Part shown: positions 52,651 to 64,000 of the stretch, in pieces
How positions within the stretch are numbered: the stretch's first letter is position 1
Layout of the letters: each line of letters starts with the position of its first letter
Source: Priapulus caudatus
Taxonomy: Eukaryota > Priapulida > Priapulimorpha > Priapulimorphida > Priapulidae
Reading direction: 5' to 3'
NCBI RefSeq assembly: GCF_000485595.1
Contig: NW_014577099.1
Location: 643,181-707,180 of the forward strand
Length of the DNA: 64,000 nucleotides
The notes under the pieces: generated by a model
Told to the model about the DNA's origin: nothing
What the model saw: only the letters and a program-made list of their open reading frames with translations
Databases searched by the model: none
Made by a program: the position numbers and the translations under genes

Positions 52651-55192
52651 AGTAAACGCAACGTCGTCCGCATGACTAGCAAAAGGCGGCAGATGACTTC
52701 ATGATGCTTCACAAAATCTCGATTAATAATTTCATGCACGCGCTCCCAGTCGTTTATTCGCGAGCGTGAATCAAGAGGACTATCCGCAGCAATACGCAGC
52801 GACCCTACATCGATACCCTCGCTGTTCTTTAACGGCCTGACAAGCGGTTGATATGTGTGCGGGCGATTACGAAAGGACTCATCTCTTGGAAAACGGATTA
52901 GGTGCATTAAACGGTTCGTATGTCTCAGGACTACATCAGTAAAATGAAGCATTGGGCAGAGCTCCTTTGATATTAAAATGGGTGTGTGTATCGTGCATGC
53001 TCTCACCATCATCCTTAATTAAAACGAAGCAGGGTGATAAATGATAGCATTTCCATAACTTATTAATAAGCCATGAAGGGAAGCTGATGATTAAATCTCG
53101 CTGGTCATTAATACTCTTTAAAAGATAATGAATTCAGTTTGTATTGTCCTCGTGTTTTTATGGTAACTAACTCCCTGTTAATTTTCTAAATGCAGCTGTC
53201 ATGTTTTATTAACTAAAGTATAAAATTAATTAAATAATATCATGCGGTGTTATACACGTGCATTTGAGAGCAGAGGCGATCAGGACGATGGAATCGCCGT
53301 AACAATGCCAACCAGCATGAGGTCTGCCTATATGGGCTCTTTATAATTCCGCGCGCTTTATCGCTTTTATGATAAATACTGCATCTGTCAAGAGATTCGC
53401 AATGATTATAGCAATACCGATCCCATGACGTCACGAGATTTCAATGCGGATTTAAACTGAGGGCGTGCCCTTCGATGGATCTTGTGCGCAGCAATCGTGA
53501 CATGACTGCTGTTGACAGGCTTTTAGATGATATGATATAGGCCTTATGACCGAATTAGTAACTCTATATCGGATACAAGTAGAATCGAGTAGTTGAGCCG
53601 TGCTAGATCGAACCACACTATACTACCGAGGCATTGAGCGTTCAACGTACAACACTGCAGCCGATTGTAATAGACTACCCGAAGGACACGACGGAGACCG
53701 TATTCATGATCTTCTTGGAACAGATCATAAACCGAAACGGGATCAGCATAGTGGGCGAATTCACCAACATGCGGCCATAGCAGTCGTGTCAGCGATGCCA
53801 GCAGCTGTCAGTGTAATGGAAGACGGCGAACCGGACAAATCGAATTTTTCTGTAACGTTGGAAAACGAACGTCGTTGATCTAGTATAATGATCTCTGTCA
53901 AGGTACGTACGGTGGTCACTCCTGCGTGTCAAGGGTACACGAAGCAGATCTGTAACTGTTACCACCCAGAAGGTCTTATTAGCGCGATCGCCGTTGACAA
54001 AGTAGTACCTGTGTCACCTCAATCAGCCCATGCTAAACTTTGAAAACGAGTTATGAACGCAAGCAAACAAGGCCCACATTGTAATTTGGCGCCGGGCAAA
54101 TCACCGTCATACGGCGGCGCATATTGGACGCGAGCAGATATAGGAAAGGCTCGCGGACAGAGTTCGACCAAGCGGGTCATCCATACAGTGCTATCATCAT
54201 ATTGCCAGCACGGTGCGGGCCAAGTAGCCAGTACGGAGCTGAAAACGCATTAATCTTAGAAACTGGTTATATTTCGCGACACATTTTTGACATTCATTCG
54301 CTACGCACCAGGACAAATCAGCGGCGAGAACCTTGAGCTTTATTACTGTGATCATAGAGAAGTCAGCCATAAATTACCGCGTATCATTCAGTAAGTCGTA
54401 TGCATGCGCCGCTCGGCCATAGCGCAGCCGAAATCACGGCCCCAGGCCATCCTATTCTACTGCACACATACACGCATGACATTGTCCTATGCCATTTTCA
54501 TATACACGCACAAGCGCCCACTATACTGTAGGTACATACATCTTCGGTGCGAGCTCGTTTAACAGTATCTGCTGCTTTTTATGTCGGTGCTTATTTGACC
54601 GCCATCTTTTTTTCGAAAAAGTTTCGCTGCGATATATATGGAAGATAATGCCACATTCTGCGAAGCATTCCACGCTTAATTCTCTATAATGTGCGACAAA
54701 ATTCAAAATAGACAATAAAACAGGCACGTATAGGCATTTAAATAAAAAAGATTACCATCGAATGCATAAAAATGATGTCTTATATAACTTACAATTTTTT
54801 TCAACAGTGCTATATATAGGGGCCTACTTAATTTGAAATTTATGGAAGAATTTAATAAGCTTTCTAGAAAGCAGAAGCCATCATTATTTGTTATCAGATG
54901 GGCGCAAAAGATTGTTCCGTGCAAAGCACTTGGCACCAGACTGTGTTGCCGTTCTATTATATTGGCGTTAGCAAAACAATAACATTTCTGACTGTAAATC
55001 TCAATATTGTGACTTCCTGTGCTGTACACATAAGACTGGCGCGCATATGGCAATGTAAACACGCTGTTGTCGAGTTAAGAAATAGTTAGTACGTACGATG
55101 CGACTCTTCTTTGTTACATTTAAATTGTTCTAGCGTCTATAAGACGGATAATAAAATTTTGCTCCATAGTACTCACTATAGTGATTACTCAG

Positions 55193-55226
<34 letters not shown>
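52485..55226. repeat. Large direct duplication, copy 1 (sall intron)
   Basis: From 52647 to 55191 this is collinear with 60241-62785 at a constant offset of 7,594 bp. I found seven substitutions (near 52665, 52768, 52914, 54594, 54805, 54919 and 55049) and no indels. The left edge lies in ATC repeats and the right edge in TA repeats. It has no recognisable gene. It contains a CRE palindrome TGACGTCA at 53426-53433. Confidence 0.95.
55194..55226. repeat. (AT)n microsatellite
   Basis: AT run at the right edge of duplication copy 1; about 9 bp longer than its counterpart at 62788-62811. Confidence 0.95.
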
Positions 55227-55228
<2 letters not shown>

Positions 55229-58200
55229 GTATATGTTCAATACACAATGCCGAACCAGGATAAAATAATATATATAATTTGTGTATATTATACAGACTTA
55301 TTTTATTACAGATAAATGTTGTTGGTTGTTATTCAATTGCTCACTAACACCCGCGTACACCTACACATACAATATGCTCACTGTTCACGCACCTCTAACT
55401 ATCGTGTTTACACGTGTCTGTTTTCGAACGCTTGACTATGTGACTATGTGACTTGCGGCATTGAATAGGTTTCTAGATTTGTACACACATGTTGTTCTTC
55501 TAATTCATGTGTGCGCACTGAGTGCCGTTTGTAAAGTTTGTTTCAGCTCTATTTCATATTGCTACATTTACATGGAAAGTATATAACGATAGTTTTGATG
55601 CGGCTGCCTTCACCCACAACCACGAAGTACGACATACTGAGTAGGGGGGGGTAAGCATTCTATTTACCCTGCTCCACTTTCTCTCTCTGTATAGCTGTTA
55701 CATTTGTAGGCAAAAACCATCACACCTCGAAGATGGCGCTCAACATGAAACCTTGTCGGTCTCTCGAGCTATAGAAGCTGCGTGATACATCGTGCGGGAC
55801 GTACAGTGCTAGCAGTAGATAAACATACTATTAGTATTATAGATATTTACACGTTGTAGCTGCTCTGCTTGTTTACGATATATATTAAGCTAGAGGCGCA
55901 TGCATGACTTATTTTACCGCGTCCACATTTACTCGTAGCACTTGAGGTCAGGGCGTGTCATTTCATCATGCTATTTTCACATATTTGGCGAATTTCACGT
56001 GCAACAAACTTAATATAGTGATTTGAAATTTTCCTTGGCCTATAATCTGCCATCCTCCTAATCGCAAAGCGCAGTTTAGTATGCAAAGGGGAGCCATAAC
56101 TCTTACCAATTGAATGCTTCATATTAGCATATCAATTTTTGAATATTATGTCTATCATAAAATTTTACTGCATCTGTAAAATTTGCATGATATAATAATG
56201 CTGTCTTTGTTTCGCGACCCTACAATCCTTACACACACGTACTGGCTATTTGCGCAATTTTTAAGGCATTAGATCGACGAAATTTGCGTAGAATATTTCA
56301 TCGTTACTGATTAAATCCATAATCGTATAGAAATGTAAGACGATAAAGAGCTGATGTGATGATCGGTACGTTGAAACTATTACCGGAGATTCTACTCATC
56401 CAATCGGTTCCATATTTGGGGTTTCACCGATTGTGCGATGCGTGATACGAGATATAATTTCGAAATTGGATTTTCGCATTTACTATGCGTCGTCAAACGA
56501 CATCTACACCCTAATGGCCGGAGAGAAACTATAGCCGTTGTTGATGAGTAAACAGACTTGTTTATCGCCCCTCTCCAGTTTCGCATTTATGTACATCTAT
56601 CATACGTAGGGATTCGTCCATCGAAGGGACTCCTATACAATTATTGTTGTTGCTCTTTAGTACAAGATGGCAATCAGGGCGATAATTCCAGCTGAAATTG
56701 AACCACCATTATATCAGACAGACGACGATGGCAGGCAGAGCTGGCGCTTCGTGCATTACACAAACACAGAGCCTATACAGTTCCCCGCGCAGTCTCGTTA
56801 ATTACGTGCACATACCTTCTGCTGTATCGGATCCATGTGCTAATAGCTCTTGGAAATTTCGAAATATAGAGTGTCATATAAATATCGCGAAACTAATCAT
56901 TCTTGAGCTGATACATTACCTCGCCTATTTCCTGAGTTGGTCCGGCATAATTACTGCGGGCATTAGCTTGACATATATGCCATATTAGCTTTGTGTTTCG
57001 CACTTTATAATTGGCGTCTACGATAGCCTCTCTGATTGTGAGATTATCGAACGTCCAGCAGGGTCAGTCGCAATTCCCCTCAAGAGATATCACTCGCCCG
57101 CGGTGGTCAATATTCTCAATATGCTCGCGGTTTGATGTCGGATTTTATGTACACAGCCGCACAAAGACACAGCAAAACTCTGCAGGGACACCAGTGGGAA
57201 TAAGACGGCAAAATACACACGGCCATCACAAGGATGGCCGGCTCGCTACCATTGTAGTTGTTGTGTTTTGCTAAGACCGTTCCTACATGGGCAAATATTA
57301 ATTATCCTAGCTTCAATTCGGCATATTTGAATGTGAGAAGTGTGTGATATGGACAGAATAGCTTCGCGAACCCCTCTATGTTAGAGCATCTTTACACAGT
57401 GCAGCTGGACGGAAGCCCGACAGAATTACAAGTCTAAGCTCGCTACCAGTTTTGCGTGAGTGCATAGACCGTTGGCGTTATTAAAACATACACGCAAGAC
57501 CCTGCTTGCACCCGCTGCCGCCTATATGTTTTCCTTTATAAATACGTTATGGAATTCATCATAATTTGTAACATGAACGTCAAGGCGGTTTTGCAGTTCC
57601 ATAAACAAGCTGGAATTTAAGTATAGAAACTTAATGATACTGTAGCACCGACCGAGCCGTGGCACGTGCACCGTGGCAGACTCTCGCGCGGGTACATAAG
57701 TTGACGCGTAAACTATGAGAGGAGTCGCGGGGATTAGTTGTTGGCAGAGTGTACTTGCGAGCTCACTAGTACAGCATGATAGGAAGGCGAGCCATTTTGT
57801 CACGTCATTTATCACAAAAGAAACGCGCTATAATTATCGCATGCATATCGTTTAGAGCTTGTGCGAAACCAGTTTTCGCCGAGGCCGAAATGGTCAGGCG
57901 CATTACATACATCGGTTTGTAATAATGACAGCGAATGCGCTGTGTATCGCCGGCCTACGAGTTTACACGAGATGGCCCGCGTGTCCAGTGTTAGGGTTCA
58001 TCCCGAAGGAAAACTGATCGTTTAATATCGCATTAACTATTTCCCTGTCTCATCCTCAAAATCTCTTCCAAACGGGGGTGTCTGTACGTACCACCGGACA
58101 ATTTGCATAAACGATTTTTGGTCATGCACATATCGGAAGTTGTGCATAATTCACGTGCCCAATACAGAAGTAAAACGGCCGGTGTTTTTAACACGCGAAA

Positions 58201-58533
58201 AAAAACCCACACGTATTACACTCTCTCGGCTAGGCGCGACAAAAAGCGAAACATGCGTTTGAAACGGAGAAAGAATGCCGAAATTAACGAGTGAATATTC
58301 GAGAATTCCAGCCGATCTCTTTCGTCAATAACGCTTAGGAAAATCAGTGCCGTACGGCTGTGGTACATGGCAAACGATACTACGCAGCAGCCGGTAGCCA
58401 TGCGCCGCGATAACAGCAGCAAAACCGCCAAGCGCTGCTGGCTGGCGGCCAGTCCAGCTCGCTGCTTCATGCCCTATGCTGACCCATCCACTACTTACCC
58501 AAACACTAGTGTATTCACAAGACGCAAAAAGTT

Positions 58534-58540
58534 ACTTACC
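58534..58540 (-). promoter_or_regulatory. sall: 5' splice site of sall exon 1
   Basis: On the minus strand the exon end reads AACG followed by GTAAGT, a full-consensus donor. Splicing here leaves phase 1, which the downstream exon requires. Confidence 0.9.
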
Positions 58541-58612
58541 GTTCTCTAGTACACGCGAGGTGCCCAAATCGTTGTCCAGGTGGCGAGGCTTGGCCTGCTT
58601 GCGTCTTGTCAT
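58540..58612 (-). CDS. sall: sall exon 1 (coding part): N-terminal NuRD-recruitment motif
   Basis: This short exon encodes the first 24 residues of the Spalt/SALL transcription factor plus the first base of codon 25. Read on the minus strand it begins MTRRKQAKPRH, matching the conserved SALL start MSRRKQAKPQH apart from Ser2 to Thr and Gln10 to Arg. In vertebrate SALL proteins this motif binds the NuRD histone-deacetylase complex. The ATG (58610-58612) has A at -3. An in-frame stop lies upstream at 58676-58678 with no Met between, which fixes the start. The exon ends ...VLEN plus G, followed by a consensus donor GTAAGT (complement of 58534-58539). Phase 1 fits exactly the first two bases of exon 2, giving Gly25. 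The coding part is only 73 nt and would be missed by ORF scanning. Seen: sequence, donor and phase match. Known: motif function. Inferred: that this exon splices directly to exon 2. Confidence 0.93.
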
Positions 58613-59920
58613 GTTGGTCCGTGCTCTCGGCTCACGGCGCCGACTCGAATGCACACAACTCCACACGCAATATTTCTATGCTATTATAAACAGCGCGTCA
58701 CTGCGCATGTCTCGATGATATGATATCCAATATTGCCGCGTTATTATATCAATATCAATGCGTGGCATGGATTGATCCTCGGCGCTTATAATCGACAATC
58801 GTGGCAGTAGCGGCTGCCGTCCGTGGAGATAGCACGCTTCGAATGGCCAGCAGGCCGGTACTGTGCAGTAATGCAGTCAGTGAATAAAACAACGCGGATG
58901 TGATATGCACTATAATAACATCGGCTGCGCGTCGCAGGCAGGGCGTGCTCAGTCAACCGCGAACTGCACGCTTTATGCAATATCCAATGAAAACAATATG
59001 AACAGGAAGGTTGGCTAAGCCCTCATGCACGTGAGAAGTCCCCCATTGTTAGTATATGCAAATACGTGTGCGCCTATGTGTAACGCGCGCAATTGCCTGG
59101 CGAGCTTTCACCTATCAACGATGAGAATGCGTAGCAATTTCGGACGGTAGATGACAGTACGGACGTACAACGGAGCACCTCGTATATCATACACGGACTA
59201 TATATCACAATAAATTTATGCGCGCTCACACCTGCTATCCGCACCTTTCCGTCGGATTTTAGACCTGATTCGGCATATGCATTCGGCATGTAATCAATCG
59301 ACATGAAAATGCACATAGATGCGTTTAATGTTCGTCGGACGTCACGGGCGCAGAACGATATGTATGCTTAGTCATCTCGTTGCAGGCACATTATGCAATT
59401 AGCATATCATAGGAGCCTGCTCCCAGTAACACATCCAGTGGGCCCGGCTATGTCGATGAAGAAGATTCTTGCCTCGCCTTTCTTCGCCACTGTACAGGGA
59501 TGGTAGCCAGCTGGCGAGCTGCGTGCCAGTGACCTACAACATTACCGACTAAAACCAAACATGCGAAATGAAACTTTGTGCGCCAGTTTCAGGGGAACCG
59601 GCGACTCTGCGCATGCATGTAGATGAAGTCGCATGAACTGCCAGCGCCGGGTTGTTAGCAGAGCAAGCAGGGAATCTGCATCGGTGCATGCTTGATGAAT
59701 CACTCTCGAATGCAAGCCAGGTAGTGGGGAATGGGAGGGGTCGCTCACGCCGTGGGCGTAGGAAGGGGGCGTGATCGACACAGCGTGACTGAATGCGAGC
59801 CGCGAAAAGTCACACAATTAATCAAGTTTTTAGCTACCGGACAATTAACTGACCCCCCAGCAACCGGGATGTTTTTTTCCTGAGTCACGCGCGATATCTT
59901 ATTTAAGACATCCGTTCATA

Positions 59921-59922
<2 letters not shown>
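58613..59922 (-). promoter_or_regulatory. sall 5' UTR and presumed promoter side
   Basis: Sequence immediately upstream of the sall start codon on the minus strand. It is GC-moderate and CpG-containing, with no repeats until the CA array at 59923. A weak TATAAT-like element lies at the complement of 58683-58688, about 70 nt before the ATG, but it is not convincing as a core promoter. The transcription start cannot be fixed. No other gene is visible here. Confidence 0.45.

Positions 59923-59973
<51 letters not shown>
59923..59973. repeat. (CA)n microsatellite at gap edge
   Basis: Pure CA repeat running directly into the N gap; its true length is unknown. Confidence 0.97.
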
Positions 59974-59983
59974 NNNNNNNNNN
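59974..59983. other. Assembly gap (10 N)
   Basis: Ten N characters with a CA array on the left and an ATC array on the right. The fixed small length suggests a placeholder for a join of unknown size, and both flanks are simple repeats. It lies about 1.36 kb upstream of the sall start codon. Confidence 0.99.
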
Positions 59984-60003
59984 ATCGTCATCGTCGTCGT
60001 CAT

Positions 60004-60036
<33 letters not shown>

Positions 60037-60047
60037 TATTATTATCA

Positions 60048-60088
<41 letters not shown>

Positions 60089-60106
60089 ATCATCGCGATC
60101 AAACCA

Positions 60107-60159
<53 letters not shown>

Positions 60160-62811
60160 ATCATCATCATCATCATCATCCTCACCACCATCATCACCAT
60201 TATCACCACCATCATCACCACCATCATCACCATCATTATCATCCAGTAAACGCAACGTCGTCTGCATGACTAGCAAAAGGCGGCAGATGACTTCATGATG
60301 CTTCACAAAATCTCGATTAATAATTTCATGCACGCGCTCCCAGTCGTTTATTCGCGAGCGTGAATCAGGAGGACTATCCGCAGCAATACGCAGCGACCCT
60401 ACATCGATACCCTCGCTGTTCTTTAACGGCCTGACAAGCGGTTGATATGTGTGCGGGCGATTACGAAAGGACTCATCTCTTGGAAAACGGATTAGGTGCA
60501 TTAAACGGTTCATATGTCTCAGGACTACATCAGTAAAATGAAGCATTGGGCAGAGCTCCTTTGATATTAAAATGGGTGTGTGTATCGTGCATGCTCTCAC
60601 CATCATCCTTAATTAAAACGAAGCAGGGTGATAAATGATAGCATTTCCATAACTTATTAATAAGCCATGAAGGGAAGCTGATGATTAAATCTCGCTGGTC
60701 ATTAATACTCTTTAAAAGATAATGAATTCAGTTTGTATTGTCCTCGTGTTTTTATGGTAACTAACTCCCTGTTAATTTTCTAAATGCAGCTGTCATGTTT
60801 TATTAACTAAAGTATAAAATTAATTAAATAATATCATGCGGTGTTATACACGTGCATTTGAGAGCAGAGGCGATCAGGACGATGGAATCGCCGTAACAAT
60901 GCCAACCAGCATGAGGTCTGCCTATATGGGCTCTTTATAATTCCGCGCGCTTTATCGCTTTTATGATAAATACTGCATCTGTCAAGAGATTCGCAATGAT
61001 TATAGCAATACCGATCCCATGACGTCACGAGATTTCAATGCGGATTTAAACTGAGGGCGTGCCCTTCGATGGATCTTGTGCGCAGCAATCGTGACATGAC
61101 TGCTGTTGACAGGCTTTTAGATGATATGATATAGGCCTTATGACCGAATTAGTAACTCTATATCGGATACAAGTAGAATCGAGTAGTTGAGCCGTGCTAG
61201 ATCGAACCACACTATACTACCGAGGCATTGAGCGTTCAACGTACAACACTGCAGCCGATTGTAATAGACTACCCGAAGGACACGACGGAGACCGTATTCA
61301 TGATCTTCTTGGAACAGATCATAAACCGAAACGGGATCAGCATAGTGGGCGAATTCACCAACATGCGGCCATAGCAGTCGTGTCAGCGATGCCAGCAGCT
61401 GTCAGTGTAATGGAAGACGGCGAACCGGACAAATCGAATTTTTCTGTAACGTTGGAAAACGAACGTCGTTGATCTAGTATAATGATCTCTGTCAAGGTAC
61501 GTACGGTGGTCACTCCTGCGTGTCAAGGGTACACGAAGCAGATCTGTAACTGTTACCACCCAGAAGGTCTTATTAGCGCGATCGCCGTTGACAAAGTAGT
61601 ACCTGTGTCACCTCAATCAGCCCATGCTAAACTTTGAAAACGAGTTATGAACGCAAGCAAACAAGGCCCACATTGTAATTTGGCGCCGGGCAAATCACCG
61701 TCATACGGCGGCGCATATTGGACGCGAGCAGATATAGGAAAGGCTCGCGGACAGAGTTCGACCAAGCGGGTCATCCATACAGTGCTATCATCATATTGCC
61801 AGCACGGTGCGGGCCAAGTAGCCAGTACGGAGCTGAAAACGCATTAATCTTAGAAACTGGTTATATTTCGCGACACATTTTTGACATTCATTCGCTACGC
61901 ACCAGGACAAATCAGCGGCGAGAACCTTGAGCTTTATTACTGTGATCATAGAGAAGTCAGCCATAAATTACCGCGTATCATTCAGTAAGTCGTATGCATG
62001 CGCCGCTCGGCCATAGCGCAGCCGAAATCACGGCCCCAGGCCATCCTATTCTACTGCACACATACACGCATGACATTGTCCTATGCCATTTTCATATACA
62101 CGCACAAGCGCCCACTATACTGTAGGTACATACATCTTCGGTGCGAGCTCGTTTAACAGTATCTGCTGCTTTTTATGTCGGTGCTTATTTTACCGCCATC
62201 TTTTTTTCGAAAAAGTTTCGCTGCGATATATATGGAAGATAATGCCACATTCTGCGAAGCATTCCACGCTTAATTCTCTATAATGTGCGACAAAATTCAA
62301 AATAGACAATAAAACAGGCACGTATAGGCATTTAAATAAAAAAGATTACCATCGAATGCATAAAAATGATGTCTTATATAACTTACAATTTTTTTCAACG
62401 GTGCTATATATAGGGGCCTACTTAATTTGAAATTTATGGAAGAATTTAATAAGCTTTCTAGAAAGCAGAAGCCATCATTATTTGTTATCAGATGGGCGCA
62501 AAAGATTGTTCCGTGCAAATCACTTGGCACCAGACTGTGTTGCCGTTCTATTATATTGGCGTTAGCAAAACAATAACATTTCTGACTGTAAATCTCAATA
62601 TTGTGACTTCCTGTGCTGTACACATAAGACTGGCGCGCATATGCCAATGTAAACACGCTGTTGTCGAGTTAAGAAATAGTTAGTACGTACGATGCGACTC
62701 TTCTTTGTTACATTTAAATTGTTCTAGCGTCTATAAGACGGATAATAAAATTTTGCTCCATAGTACTCACTATAGTGATTACTCAGGAATATATATATAT
62801 ATATATATAAC
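59984..62811. repeat. Large direct duplication, copy 2 (right of gap)
   Basis: Near-identical repeat of the intron segment at 52485-55226, starting exactly at the assembly gap with ATC repeats (59984-60243) and ending in AT repeats (62788-62811). About 0.3 percent divergence with no indels in the unique part is typical of two alleles. The copy is probably a retained haplotype. If real, intron sequence has been duplicated upstream of the sall promoter. Confidence 0.95.
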
Positions 62812-64000
62812 ACAAATGTATAATATAAAATGCGTATATTTTCAACACACAGTGCAGAACACAATAATTATATACTATAACCACTACGCAGTGAATAAGG
62901 AAGCGGACCTTCTTTGTAGGAAATTCCGATTAAAAGTTATTCAACCGTTAGAAATTCAAATACTTCTTTTAACCGAGGATATGGAAAGGTTAGGCGAACA
63001 AACATTCTTTAACATGAAACCAAACAACATTGCTCGTGGGAAAATAATCTCGAATAAAATCTCATTGTTCACGACCCACCTACAAGCGGATGTTTTTTTT
63101 CTGAACGAATGGCGTAGTTTCACGGATATATGTTTACAGTGAATGAGTTATGGAGGCCTGTGAGCACAGCGCTATGCTGCATGACGAATAGTTTCCCGTT
63201 GCTTCGGAAGCACCGGATGTAAGCACCATCTTTTAAGAATGCCGCACATTGAAAGCACAAACATGGCGAGTTTGTCAACACAAAGCCACCGGTGCCATAG
63301 AATATATAATTGACATAATTATGTACGAATGACTAAATTAATGGAAACGAAAGGAAATGTTCTGTCATAAAGGAATCTCGAGAAAAATGCAGATCTCAGA
63401 AACTCATGAGTCAGGGAGGTGAGATGGAAGTGGTGGTAAAGTTTGTGAGTTTAAATTTAGACAAACAGGATTAATGGTGGTCAAGTCAAAAATGAGGTGT
63501 CGTGGTGAATGTAAAGCGATCGGCGATGACACGTAACAATAAGATCAGCGACACTGTTCGACAAAACCATTAGAATTCGTGTGGTAAACAGAAAAGCTTG
63601 TAACGCGCAATAAGGTTTTCGAGTTCGACATTGAGTGTGTAGCCCATCTTTAAACGCATTCTGTTCGCTTTTCATTACGTCGACGGACGCGATGCATTCG
63701 CGGATCGCAACGGGATCAGAATGATAACAGGCACCCTCTGCAAAGTAGGCGAGACTAACCACGGTGTTGTTTTTCATAGTACCCTGCAACACTTCCGAAT
63801 CAGCAAAGACCTATAATCAGTACGCTACATGTGAGAGAACAAATACACTGACATTATTTTCAGTAATGCAACTATGATTACGGTCTACCAGACGCCACTT
63901 TTCAAAAGTTGTCATCAACAAATATAGGATACAAAATACCAGTTGCAGAAGTTGTCATCAGCGAAACAATGCTCCAAATTCGAAACTTATTATTGCCGTC
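62812..64000. other. Non-coding or unassigned region right of the duplication
   Basis: No recognisable gene. One plus-strand open stretch (about 62880-63142) gives an ordinary-looking peptide (NKEADLLCRKFRLKV ... FFLNEW) without repeats, but I know no family for it and it lacks support. The first 40 bp or so resemble the sequence after duplication copy 1 (see findings); beyond that the two sides differ. Confidence 0.5.

Noticed and set aside
52320-53012. 230-codon minus-strand open frame with a long Asp tract (and its counterpart at 59899-60606)
   Set aside because: The Asp tract is just the ATC array. The roughly 120 non-repeat codons have no recognisable domain. The three substitutions between the duplicate copies within them all change the amino acid (Thr/Met, Leu/Pro, Arg/Gln), which is not what coding constraint would give.
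53600-53878. 92-codon plus-strand open frame, identical in the duplicate copy (61194-61472)
   Set aside because: Identity only reflects the very recent or allelic duplication. No family is recognised and there is no splice or codon-bias support.
58683-58688. TATA box for sall
   Set aside because: The TATAAT-like string is only about 70 nt before the ATG with no supporting initiator; too weak to call as a separate feature.
62705-63142. 145-codon plus-strand open frame
   Set aside because: It lacks an ATG at its start, its first part translates an AT repeat, and the rest matches no family I know.

Overview
This is a stretch of an animal nuclear genome. It shows long introns, many microsatellites, GT-AG splicing and no operon-like coding. 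It holds one gene I can support: a single spalt/SALL-family zinc-finger transcription factor (sall) on the minus strand. Both coding exons are inside the window. Exon 1 (58540-58612) encodes the start MTRRKQAKPRH, the NuRD-recruiting N-terminus typical of SALL proteins. Exon 2 (14577-18121) encodes everything else. The intron between them is about 40.4 kb (18122-58539), and the splice phases match: exon 1 ends on the first base of a Gly codon and exon 2 supplies the other two. The predicted protein is 1205 residues: one N-terminal C2HC finger, then C2H2 clusters of 2, 3, 2 and 2, then one extra C-terminal finger. A Sall with this layout and an unmethylated-looking, CpG-rich background suggests an invertebrate bilaterian, plausibly a spiralian (annelid, mollusc or brachiopod type). 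That placement is an inference, not a proof.

Layout. 1-1650 is a degenerate CTAT tetranucleotide array. 1649-5440 holds two copies of a 1.8-kb unit separated by a short CTAT array; the copies differ mainly by single-base indels, which looks like unpolished long-read sequence. 5345-6625 is pyrimidine-rich and GT-rich low complexity. 6630-14576 is the 3' side of sall with no recognisable gene, but with AT-rich sequence, a 249-bp tandem duplication and purine tracts. 14577-18121 is sall exon 2. The intron carries microsatellites, minisatellites, a double foldback element and several homeodomain-, TCF- and FOX-motif-rich stretches that could be enhancers. 58540-58612 is exon 1. From 58613 on lies the presumed promoter side, interrupted by a 10-N gap (59974-59983).

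The sequence right of the gap (59984-62811) is an almost perfect second copy of intron sequence at about 52485-55226. I counted seven substitutions and no indels in about 2.5 kb. That is allele-level divergence next to an assembly gap, so the most economical reading is a retained haplotype (false duplication); a very recent real duplication is the alternative. The true 5' flank of sall beyond 59973 is therefore uncertain.

I found no previously undescribed biological system. The most useful results are the reconstruction of the two-exon sall gene across a 40-kb intron and the two assembly-quality problems. I recognised no tRNA, rRNA, CRISPR array or autonomous transposon coding region.
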